A DNA stretch of 17,060 bases from Fimenecus sp051881335 (GTDB taxonomy: Bacteria > Bacillota > Clostridia > Oscillospirales > Acutalibacteraceae): the NCBI GenBank assembly GCA_051881335.1, contig JBJEPR010000116.1, positions 1 to 17,060 on the forward strand, in the 5' to 3' direction. The translations under genes were made by a program, and so were the position numbers. The first letter of the stretch is position 1. Every line of letters starts with the position of its first letter. This document shows positions 9,001 to 14,843 of this stretch, in pieces. The notes below the pieces were generated by a model. That model was not told the origin of the DNA and did no database searches. It saw only the letters and a program-made list of their open reading frames with translations.

Positions 9001-9657
9001 CTCGGGATTGAGAGCGCGTTTGCGGAACGCATCGACTGCGTCCATATTGCACATTTCTTTGAGGTCTTCATAATCCCAAATCTTGATTTTCTGAATTTCG
9101 TGCGAGGTGCGGAAACCGTCGAAGAAGTTGATGAACGGTACGCGGCTTTCAATCGACGCCAAATGCGCGACAGCGGCCAAGTCCATAACCTCCTGCACAT
9201 TGCCCTCAGCAAGCATTGCAAAACCGGTCTGACGGCAAGCATACACATCGGAGTGGTCACCGAAAATGTTCAATGCGTGGGACGCAACGCAACGCGCCGA
9301 AACATGGAACACCGACGGGAGCAATTCGCCCGCGATTTTATACATATTCGGAATCATCAACAGAAGGCCCTGCGATGCGGTGTAGGTGGTGGTCAGCGCG
9401 CCGGCCGCCAAAGAGCCGTGCACGGTACCTGCCGCACCTGCTTCGGACTGCATTTCCGCAACCTTTACGGTTGTGCCGAAAATGTTCTTAACCCCCTGTG
9501 CCGACCACTGGTCCACATAGTCCGCCATCGGGCTGGACGGCGTGATCGGGTAAATACCGGCAACTTCCGTGAACGCATACGAGACATATGCGGCGGCATT
9601 GTTACCGTCCATCGTTTTCGATTTTCTCGAAACGACGGATTTCTTTGTTTCTGCCAT
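6091..9657 (-). CDS. nifJ: Pyruvate:ferredoxin (flavodoxin) oxidoreductase, single-chain
   Basis: 1188 residues from ATG 9657, with AAGGAGG about 8 bases upstream; an in-frame ATG at 9717 has no such site. The enzyme oxidises pyruvate and CoA to acetyl-CoA, CO2 and reduced ferredoxin, in the cytoplasm. All domains of the fused homodimeric form are present in order: pyrimidine-binding/transketolase-like domain I (from about 10, GIYPITPSSPMADY at 34-47), domain II (about 265-420), gamma-type domain III (about 428-640, GLGGDGTVGANKDSIKIIG from 431), a two-cluster ferredoxin domain (Cys 702, 705, 708, 712 and 758, 761, 764, 768), and the thiamine-diphosphate domain (GDGWAYDIGFGG from 975, SNTGGQASKAS from 1008). 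The proximal cluster ligands are Cys 822, 825, 850 and 1084. Nothing is missing. Its codon choice is more GC-rich than its neighbours, typical of a highly expressed gene. It is monocistronic between its promoter (9732-9760) and the terminator at 6001-6039. Confidence 0.98.
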   Translation of the reverse strand: MAETKKSVVSRKSKTMDGNNAAAYVSYAFTEVAGIYPITPSSPMADYVDQWSAQGVKNIFGTTVKVAEMQSEAGAAGTVHGSLAAGALTTTYTASQGLLLMIPNMYKIAGELLPSVFHVSARCVASHALNIFGDHSDVYACRQTGFAMLAEGNVQEVMDLAAVAHLASIESRVPFINFFDGFRTSHEIQKIKIWDYEDLKEMCNMDAVDAFRKRALNPERPVMRGSHENGDIFFQHREACNKYYDAVPAVVEKYMDKVNEKLGTDYKLFNYYGAPDADRVIVAMGSICDVAEEVIDYLTAKGEKVGLVKVRLYRPFSAAKLCEAIPATAKKIAVLDRTKEPGSIGEPLFLDVVAALNEMGRTAKVCGGRYGLGSKDTPPASVFAVYEHLNKENPERQFTIGINDDVTHLSLEEKPAPNTAAAGTIECKFWGLGGDGTVGANKDSIKIIGDHTDKYVQAYFQYDSKKTGGVTISHLRFGDKPIKSPYYINKADFVACHNPSYIEKGFKMVQDVKPGGVFLINCQWDEAELSEKLNAETKRYIAQNDIQLYTVNAIDLAAKIGLGKRTNTVLQSAFFSLSKVLPEAEAIGYMKEKAQKFMKKGKEIVEMNEKAIDAGATAYVKIAVPAEWANATDDAAVETENGPAKLVKMVDSIMKPVGKMDGDSLPVSAFMDHADGTFEQGAAAYEKRGVAVMVPEWDGSTCAQCNKCAYVCPHATIRPYALSAEEAAAAPATATIVDKKGKGKDVYKYTMAVSPMDCMGCGVCIGVCPTNSLKMVPRESQDAKQEAFDYMVANVTVKEDLANNTVIGSQFKTPLLEFSGSCAGCAETSYARLITQLFGDRMYISNATGCSSIWGGPAATSPYTVNKDGHGPAWANSLFEDNAEHGFGMYLGQNAIRNRLIDEVKQIAESEKVTDEVKAACAAYLDTVNDGEKNTPATKALVAALEALDCDCDARKDILANKEYLSKKSVWIFGGDGWAYDIGFGGVDHVLATGEDVNIMVFDTEVYSNTGGQASKASNIGQVAQFAAAGKAIAKKSLAEIAMSYGYVYVAQIAMGADQNQTIKALTEAEAYHGPSIIIAYAPCEMHSIKGGMTNCQAEMKKAVDCGYWNMFRYNPALKAEGKNPFTVDSKEGSESYRDFIMNEARYSSLTRSFPERAEVLFQQAEDTAKARYNHLMRLKDLYAPDAE

Positions 9658-9731
9658 TCGTATTTCCTCCTTGAAAGGTTTGTTAACTTGTATCGGGACA
9701 GAGCACCCCCTGCCCACTCACATACGCATTT

Positions 9732-9760
9732 ATTGTATCACTTTCTTGTCGGCGTGTAAA
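9732..9760 (-). promoter_or_regulatory. Extended -10 promoter for nifJ
   Basis: Reading leftward: TTTACA (complement of 9755-9760), 17 bases ending TGA, then TACAAT (complement of 9732-9737). Five of six matches in each box plus a TG extended -10 suggest strong expression. The leader from about 9725 to the ATG at 9657 is some 68 bases and carries a G-rich stretch but no clear riboswitch. Confidence 0.75.
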
Positions 9761-9850
9761 TACGAAATCTTATGAAAATCCGCACAAAAAGTGAAAAATT
9801 TTGCAGATTTTGTAAAACGCGCGCACCAAAGCAATGTAAAAGGTGCACCC

Positions 9851-9879
9851 TTGCATTCGAGCGCGGTATATGCTACACT
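9851..9879 (+). promoter_or_regulatory. Extended -10 promoter for the GH95-like gene
   Basis: TTGCAT (9851-9856), 17 bases, TACACT (9874-9879), with TGC directly before the -10 (9871-9873). The boxes are weaker than those of nifJ, as expected for a regulated gene. A near-symmetric pair GCGCACC (9821-9827) and GGTGCAC (9842-9848), one mismatch, ends just before the -35 and could be an activator site. No regulator is encoded next to it. Confidence 0.55.
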
Positions 9880-9921
9880 AAATCCGAAATCGGAAGGAAT
9901 TTCCAATACAAGGAGTACTGT

Positions 9922-12000
9922 ATGAAACACACCGTAACAATAACTGCCCCGCCGGCGCGCTCCGGCAAATACGCCATTCCCGACGGCGCGCTTTGCGGCA
10001 ACGGGGATATGTCCGCTATCCTCGGTAACAGCGGCACGGGACTGCGGGTATACCTCGCCAAATGCGACCTTTGGATGGCAAACGAGCACCGTGACGAAAA
10101 CGGCGGCATTAAGCCTTTGGGCTATGTGGATTTTGATGTTCCCAAGGCTTTATATAAAAACTACTATGTCGAACAGCGTATGGACGAAAGCGAACTGTTC
10201 TGCCGCTTTGCAGACAGTGAAAAATTTGTTGAAATCACAGTCTTTGTCTGTGCAACGCAAAACGATGTGTTTTTTACCCTTTCTGCAAGTGATGACAGTT
10301 TATTACCTACACCGAGATTTTCCGCTTTTTCCTGCGGTGCGGATACATTGGACGAATTTTCAAAAGACGGCATTTGCGGCTTTACCCGTGCATTTGATAA
10401 TGAAAAACTGCAATTTCCCTGCTTTGTGACGGCAGGACTGCGCGCATTCTCCAAAAATCAATATGTACTTTCCGCCGCAACGAATTTTGACAGCGATACA
10501 TACACAGAAGATGTACTTTCCCACCTCGGGGAATTTGACGAGAATACATATAAAGCCGAAAAAGCGGCGCATACCGCTTGGTGGAAAGCGTTTTATGCAA
10601 AATCCGCTTTTGAAGTTGCTGACGAACAGTTAGAGTTAAATTGGTACGCCTGCCAATATCATTTGGCAATCTGTGCGCGGAATGAAAAATTCCCGCCCGG
10701 CATTTACGGTAACTTTATCACGGTGGAAAATGTCAACTGGCACGGTGATTACCATTTGAACTATAACTATGAAGCACCGTTTTATGCGCTATGCAATTCA
10801 AACCACACAGAATTGACGGACTGCTATTTTACGCCGCTTTTGGAATTTTTGCCACGCGGGAAACAGTGTGCGAAAGCGTATTTAAATTGCAACGGCGTGT
10901 ATTACCCCGTAGGGATGCTCCCGAAAGGGCTGTTTTCGGAATACTCTGAGCCGCCCGCGCCGTATGAAAAAATGTTTTTGGGGCAAAAAAGCAATGCCGC
11001 GTATGCGGCGGTAATTGCGGTGATGCGTTGGAATGCTACACGCGACACGGCGTACGCCGCAGAACATCTCTATCCGTTTTTGAAAGAAGTGGGCGCGTTT
11101 TGGGAGGACTTTTTGGTGTACGAGGGCGGTAGATATGTCATTCACGATGACGCCATTCACGAAGTTCCCTATTATGTGGACAATTTTAATCCACGCACCC
11201 ATCAAAAGGAAATTCACGCAAAAAACAATCTGCTCTCATTGGGGCTGGTCAGAATGGTATTCGGGGCGCTTTTAGATATGGCAAAAGCACTCGGGCAAGA
11301 CGCAGAAAAATACGAAAAATGGCAGGATATTTTAGAAAAACTCAGCGACTACCCCACCTTCCGAAAGCGGTTGAAAAAAGTGTTCCGCTACACAGAAAAG
11401 GGTATGTCTTGGAACAACGGGAATTTCCTTTGCTTACAGCACATTTACCCCGTGGGACAATGGGGACGGCAGGGCAAAGAGGAACTCCTGCAAATTGCAC
11501 GCAACACCTTTTTTATCAACGACCGCTGGTGCGATGACAACGCGACTAACTCCATATTCCCCTGCGCGGTAAGGCTTGGAATTTCGCCCAAACTGATTTT
11601 GGAAAAGTTAAAACTCAACTATAAAAAATTTCAACAGCCCAATTTGCTGATGCTCCACGGCGGCGGCTGTTTGGAAAACTGCTGTTTGACCGCCGCAACC
11701 TTAAACGAAATGGTTTTGCAAAGCTATGAGGGCGTTTTGCGGATTTTCCCGAATTGGGACAAAGATTTGGACTGCCGTTTTGAAAATCTGCGTGCGGACG
11801 GGGCATTTTTGGTGTCGGCACAAATCGAGAACGGCGAAATTACCGATATTGAAATTGTCAGCGAACAAGGCGGCACCTTGGTGCTTGAAAATCCCTTTGA
11901 AGCGTGCAAAATCTCTGCAGACAGCGAACAGGTCTTTACACAGCGCGAAATCAAAATGGATATGCAGGAAAATCAACGCATTACCGTCACAAAAGCATAA
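9922..12000 (+). CDS. GH95-like glycoside hydrolase, (alpha/alpha)6-barrel, probably cytoplasmic
   Basis: 692 residues from ATG 9922, with AAGGAG at 9909-9914ish, spacing about 6; the frame stays open upstream to 9772 but that part lies before the promoter. Layout: N-terminal beta-sandwich (about 1-215, opening AIPDGALCGNGDMSAIL at 18-34), a helical linker, a barrel (about 235-590), and a small C-terminal beta domain (LQSYEGVLRIFPNW at 599-612). WHGDYHLNYNYE (273-284) matches the GH95 region that supplies the two catalytic-site Asn residues (here N280 and N282). GH95 enzymes are mainly alpha-1,2-L-fucosidases or L-galactosidases. The segment that carries the catalytic Asp in classical GH95 reads LMLHGGGCLEN (576-586) here, so Glu585 or another residue replaces it. 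No signal peptide is seen, so it would act on imported oligosaccharides. The exact substrate is unknown. It diverges from nifJ and has its own promoter. Confidence 0.85.
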   Translation: MKHTVTITAPPARSGKYAIPDGALCGNGDMSAILGNSGTGLRVYLAKCDLWMANEHRDENGGIKPLGYVDFDVPKALYKNYYVEQRMDESELFCRFADSEKFVEITVFVCATQNDVFFTLSASDDSLLPTPRFSAFSCGADTLDEFSKDGICGFTRAFDNEKLQFPCFVTAGLRAFSKNQYVLSAATNFDSDTYTEDVLSHLGEFDENTYKAEKAAHTAWWKAFYAKSAFEVADEQLELNWYACQYHLAICARNEKFPPGIYGNFITVENVNWHGDYHLNYNYEAPFYALCNSNHTELTDCYFTPLLEFLPRGKQCAKAYLNCNGVYYPVGMLPKGLFSEYSEPPAPYEKMFLGQKSNAAYAAVIAVMRWNATRDTAYAAEHLYPFLKEVGAFWEDFLVYEGGRYVIHDDAIHEVPYYVDNFNPRTHQKEIHAKNNLLSLGLVRMVFGALLDMAKALGQDAEKYEKWQDILEKLSDYPTFRKRLKKVFRYTEKGMSWNNGNFLCLQHIYPVGQWGRQGKEELLQIARNTFFINDRWCDDNATNSIFPCAVRLGISPKLILEKLKLNYKKFQQPNLLMLHGGGCLENCCLTAATLNEMVLQSYEGVLRIFPNWDKDLDCRFENLRADGAFLVSAQIENGEITDIEIVSEQGGTLVLENPFEACKISADSEQVFTQREIKMDMQENQRITVTKA

Positions 12001-12042
12001 ATCCGCATTTTTTGTCGAAACGCCGCGCTATTGGTCACCGTG

Positions 12043-12071
12043 TTGACTTTATGAGGAAAATGGTATATACT
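12043..12071 (+). promoter_or_regulatory. Strong sigma-A promoter for the CNNM/CorC gene
   Basis: TTGACT (12043-12048), 17 bases, TATACT (12066-12071); five of six matches in each box. Start expected near 12078, giving a leader of about 36 bases with AAAGGAG at 12095-12101. It begins 42 bases after the glycosidase stop, and no terminator is visible between them. Confidence 0.8.
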
Positions 12072-12113
12072 ATACTGCAAATTATGAAATTTTGAAAGGA
12101 GTCCCAAATTTAT

Positions 12114-13517
12114 ATGGACGCAGACCCCGGGAGTATTATCTTAAAGGTCATTTTACTGTTTATTTTAACGCTTTTAAACGCATTTTTTGCGATGTCGGAG
12201 ATTGCGATTATCTCGCTCAATGACGCAAAAATCGACAAAATGGCGGAGGACGGGCACAAAAAAGCCCGTCAGGTAAAAAAACTGACGGAAAATTCAAGCA
12301 ATTTCCTCTCCACCATTCAAATCGGCGTCACCTTGGCAGGGTTTTTAACCTCCGCAACCGCGGCGCAAAGCTTTGCAACTATGCTTACAAATGCGATTGC
12401 CAAAACCGCCGTTGCAAATGTGGTGCCGTTGGGGCTTATCAGCGGCGTTTCCACGGTACTGATTACGCTGATTACTTCTTATTTTTCGTTGGTTCTCGGC
12501 GAGCTTGCGCCCAAGAAAATTGCAATGCAGAAATCCGAGCAGGTTTCTTTTGCCGTGGTGCCTGTGTTACTGTTTGTTTCCAAAGTCTGCAAACCGTTTG
12601 TAAAGGTACTGTCGGTTTCAACCAACGCCGTTGTGCGGCTGTTCGGCATTGACCCGAACGCCGACGAGGAGGAGGTTACCGAGGAAGAAATCCGTATGAT
12701 GGTAGATGTCGGGCAGGAAAAAGGCGTTATCGAAGATGTGCAAAAGGAAATGATTAACAATATTTTCGAGTTTGACGATATTGATGTCGCCGACATTATG
12801 ACCCACCGCACGGATATGGCTTGCGTGGAAATTGAGGACTCTTTACAAGAGACGATTAAACTGTCGATTGACGAAGGGTATTCTCGAATTCCCGTGTATG
12901 AAGAAGACCCCGACAATGTGGTCGGCGTGGTATATATTAAAGACTTGCTGAAATACATCGGCACATCGCTCCCGAAAAGCAAGGGCTTAAAAGATGTGAT
13001 GCGCGAGGCGTATTTTGTGCCCGAAAGTAAGCGCTGCGGCGCGTTGTTCTCGGAAATGACCGAAAAGCACATTCAAATGGCGATTGTTGTGGACGAATAC
13101 GGCGGCACGGCAGGGCTTGTGACGCTGGAAGATATTATTGAGGCAATCGTCGGCAACATTCAGGACGAATACGACAACGAGGACGAGGAAATCTCGAAAA
13201 TCAACGAGACGACTTTCACGATTGACGGCATCACCGATTTGGAAGAGGTCGAGGAACAAATCGATATTAAATTCCCCGAGGACGATTACGATACCTTGGG
13301 CGGATTTATCATCAGCCGTTTGGGATTTTTGCCGCAGGACGGCGAAATGAACACCGTGGAATATGAAAATGTCCGTTTTACGGTTTTGAATGTCGAGGAA
13401 CGCCGTATCGGCAGAGTAAAGGTCGAGATTTTGCCGAAAATCACCGACAAAGACGGCGGCGAAACGGACGAAAGGAAATCCTTTTTTGAGCGCAACCGCA
13501 AAGAGGATACAGAATAA
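12114..13517 (+). CDS. CNNM/CorC (HlyC-type) membrane transporter-like protein with CBS pair
   Basis: 467 residues. Domain order is that of bacterial CNNM proteins: DUF21 membrane domain (about 6-190, with helices near 8-28, 66-92, 104-128 and 145-170, and the motifs FFAMSEIAIISLN at 24-36 and GELAPKKIA at 129-137); an acidic linker; two CBS domains (about 215-345, with IMTHRTDM at 228-235, SRIPVYEE at 257-264 and VVDEYGGTAGLVTLED at 325-340); and a CorC_HlyC domain (about 362-442, LGGFIISRLGFLPQDGE). Characterised relatives export or balance Mg2+ (CorC, MpfA) and bind ATP-Mg at the CBS pair. Old annotations call these hemolysins, which is misleading. Length is normal and all parts are intact. 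The ATG at 12114 is 12 bases from AAAGGAG, slightly long, but no better start exists. It is a single-gene unit between its own promoter and a terminator. Confidence 0.95.
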   Translation: MDADPGSIILKVILLFILTLLNAFFAMSEIAIISLNDAKIDKMAEDGHKKARQVKKLTENSSNFLSTIQIGVTLAGFLTSATAAQSFATMLTNAIAKTAVANVVPLGLISGVSTVLITLITSYFSLVLGELAPKKIAMQKSEQVSFAVVPVLLFVSKVCKPFVKVLSVSTNAVVRLFGIDPNADEEEVTEEEIRMMVDVGQEKGVIEDVQKEMINNIFEFDDIDVADIMTHRTDMACVEIEDSLQETIKLSIDEGYSRIPVYEEDPDNVVGVVYIKDLLKYIGTSLPKSKGLKDVMREAYFVPESKRCGALFSEMTEKHIQMAIVVDEYGGTAGLVTLEDIIEAIVGNIQDEYDNEDEEISKINETTFTIDGITDLEEVEEQIDIKFPEDDYDTLGGFIISRLGFLPQDGEMNTVEYENVRFTVLNVEERRIGRVKVEILPKITDKDGGETDERKSFFERNRKEDTE

Positions 13518-13533
13518 ATTGTATACAGTTTTC

Positions 13534-13564
13534 ACCCCCGTCTTTTTAAAAAGGCGGGGGTTTT
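13534..13564 (+). terminator. Rho-independent terminator after the CNNM gene
   Basis: ACCCCCGTCTTTTT (13534-13547) pairs with AAAAAGGCGGGGGT (13548-13561) along 14 positions with one G-U pair, the innermost pairs forming the loop. It starts 17 bases past the stop and ends GGGGGTTTTG. Confidence 0.9.
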
Positions 13565-13600
13565 GTCGTAGTGGCAAACTGCGTTCGCCCGTTTTTCCTT

Positions 13601-13686
13601 TGTCATTCTGCGGCGTAGCCGAAAAAACTCATTTCGCAGGATTTCGTTTTGTGTAGTTGAGATCCTTCGCTTCGCGCAGGATGACA
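13601..13686. repeat. 86-bp intergenic inverted-repeat element
   Basis: Ends are TGTCATTCTGCG (13601-13612) and CGCAGGATGACA (13675-13686), inverted copies with one mismatch. Inside, GATCCTTCGCTTCGCGCAGGAT (split arms 13662-13670 and 13674-13682) folds into a 9-bp hairpin with one mismatch. The sequence resembles small non-coding repeats often seen between genes in Clostridia. It lies between the 3' ends of the CNNM gene and the leftward membrane gene pair and may also help stop transcription. Fragments resembling one end occur at 51-60 and 5180-5192. Confidence 0.6.
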
Positions 13687-13713
13687 GTTCTTTATTTGCA
13701 TTAAAACCGTTCC

Positions 13714-14172
13714 CTACTCAGCAGTGTCATGGGAAAACAGCGCACCGACGGCAGGAGCATACATCACGGTAACCAAAGCGCCGATAAGTACAAACGGTTC
13801 TTCATACGCCGTTGAAAATTCATACGGAATTGCCATGCAAAGCACTTCTCCCGGCAGTTGCGCCGGATACGCCAACCAATAAAAGAAAGATTTTTTTATA
13901 AGAATAAGAACAATCGTTAAAACCAGAAATGCGTTCGTTAAACAGGTTACGGAGCACACGGTTTTTAAGCCGCTGTTATACCGTTTTCCACGCCAAAGTC
14001 CAACCAAAAAATCGACGGCAAGCGATAGAATAAAAGAAATGCCTTCGAGTAGGTAATCCGATCCGACCTTAAAAAATGAATTTTCACGCAACATATATGC
14101 GGCCAGCATCACCGCCTCGGCGGCAAGATACCCTAAAAGTCCGACCAAGCCGTTTTTGAAAAACTGTGTCAT
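13714..14172 (-). CDS. Small polytopic membrane protein, second of a coupled pair
   Basis: I do not recognise the family. 152 residues with four hydrophobic segments at about 8-28, 41-60, 72-93 and 126-146. Its ATG (14170-14172) overlaps the TGA of the upstream gene in an ATGA junction, and its GGAGG lies inside that gene's last codons, so the two are translationally coupled. Faint similarity to the partner is visible: a KN near the start followed by an A-[ED] and AY-[MI]-L helix, a short basic loop after the second helix (WRGKRYNSG), and a final helix ending in a small-residue stretch plus His. The pair may therefore be diverged duplicates acting as a heteromeric membrane unit. No enzymatic motif is visible. 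The 3' end lies 28 bases from the inverted-repeat element at 13601-13686. Confidence 0.85.
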   Translation of the reverse strand: MTQFFKNGLVGLLGYLAAEAVMLAAYMLRENSFFKVGSDYLLEGISFILSLAVDFLVGLWRGKRYNSGLKTVCSVTCLTNAFLVLTIVLILIKKSFFYWLAYPAQLPGEVLCMAIPYEFSTAYEEPFVLIGALVTVMYAPAVGALFSHDTAE

Positions 14173-14705
14173 TTTGTTTCCTCCGCATTCTCATTTTCGT
14201 GAAAGCACATACCGACAAAAAACAAAACAGCGGGAAGTAAAGCCGTAACCGACTGCACCGAAAATGCTTCTGCTATCGTTACGGAATGGTGCATAAACGG
14301 CAAAAACGCTTCGGAAAAATACAAAAACAAGAACGTGGTCGGGGTGTATTGCAAACATAAAGCAACGGTTTCCCATTCGTTTGCCGATAAAATATGCCAA
14401 TACTCCCCGAACAGCAACACCGCACGCACGGCGAAAAGCAGGAAAAACGGGATACTACAAGACAAAAAATCAAGCGCGCGGCTGCCGCTTTTTCGGGACA
14501 GTGTTCTGCCCGCCAAAAATGTGCACAAATACGGCACGGCAGTCAGAATAAGCACCGACACAACGGCGAACACATATCCCGCACCGCCACCGCAAATCTT
14601 GCTGTATACATTCAACAAGATATATGCCAACGCACAAAGCAAGTCAGCAATACCCCAAGTTAAAAACGCGGCGGCACTGTTTTTTAAAACGATTTTTCCG
14701 TTCAT
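14169..14705 (-). CDS. Small polytopic membrane protein, first of a coupled pair
   Basis: Unrecognised. 178 residues with five hydrophobic segments at about 10-32, 43-66, 78-100, 112-131 and 146-168, short basic loops (GRTLSRKSGSR at 66-76) and a charged C-terminal tail (HENENAEETK). GGGAGGG sits about 7 bases before the ATG at 14705. It overlaps the next gene by 4 bases. It lies downstream of a LytTR regulator and sensor kinase on the same strand but is separated from them by a strong hairpin (14726-14770), and has its own putative promoter with a LytTR-like direct repeat. Small membrane proteins are frequent targets of LytTR systems, often as transport or immunity-type functions; that is context only and the product cannot be named. 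Confidence 0.85.
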   Translation of the reverse strand: MNGKIVLKNSAAAFLTWGIADLLCALAYILLNVYSKICGGGAGYVFAVVSVLILTAVPYLCTFLAGRTLSRKSGSRALDFLSCSIPFFLLFAVRAVLLFGEYWHILSANEWETVALCLQYTPTTFLFLYFSEAFLPFMHHSVTIAEAFSVQSVTALLPAVLFFVGMCFHENENAEETK

Positions 14706-14725
14706 TGTTTTTCCCTCCCAAAATT

Positions 14726-14770
14726 AAAAAGTGCTGTTGTTTGGTTTCCACCTAAACAATAGCACTTTTT
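14726..14770 (-). terminator. Strong hairpin terminator after the sensor kinase gene
   Basis: AAAAAGTGCTGTTGTTT (14726-14742) pairs with AAACAATAGCACTTTTT (14754-14770): 17 positions, one G-U, 11-base loop. Leftward transcripts from the kinase gene would end in UUUUUAAUUU. It lies only 20 bases upstream of the next start codon, so it separates the kinase operon from the small membrane pair. It is nearly symmetric and could work both ways, but there is no rightward gene to end here. Confidence 0.82.
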
Positions 14771-14795
14771 TATCAAAAGATTACGGGAATGTCAT
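14767..14795 (-). promoter_or_regulatory. Putative promoter for the membrane protein pair
   Basis: Reading leftward: ATGACA (complement of 14790-14795), 17 bases ending TGA, then TAAAAA (complement of 14767-14772). The -35 has five of six matches and the -10 four of six plus the TG extension. Initiation would fall near 14760, inside the terminator hairpin, so most of one arm would be missing from the transcript and termination avoided. The weak -10 fits a promoter that needs an activator. Confidence 0.5.
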
Positions 14796-14823
14796 TTTTG
14801 GTTGATTTTTTGTAACTTTTGGT
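14790..14823 (-). promoter_or_regulatory. Tandem 13-bp repeat, possible LytTR-regulator operator
   Basis: On the minus strand ACCAAAAGTTACA (complement of 14811-14823) and ACCAAAAATGACA (complement of 14790-14802) match at 11 of 13 positions with a start-to-start distance of 21 bases. LytTR regulators such as AgrA and ComE bind 9-bp direct repeats spaced 12-13 bp, which is the same period, with the promoter-proximal copy at or next to the -35. Here the proximal copy ends with the -35 box itself. A LytTR regulator is encoded 1.4 kb upstream. The link is inferred. Confidence 0.45.
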
Positions 14824-14843
14824 AAGGTGAGGCAAATCGACCC

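Noticed and set aside
9658..9725. Riboswitch in the nifJ leader
   Set aside because: The leader is only about 68 bases; the G-rich and C-rich stretches pair imperfectly and match no class I know.
9772..9921. N-terminal extension of the GH95-like protein by 50 residues
   Set aside because: The extension is Cys/Lys-rich, has no ribosome site and lies across the predicted promoter; the ATG at 9922 has AAGGAG at good spacing.
12114..13517. Calling this gene a hemolysin
   Set aside because: The name is historical; domains are those of CNNM/CorC Mg2+-related proteins and there is no toxin feature.
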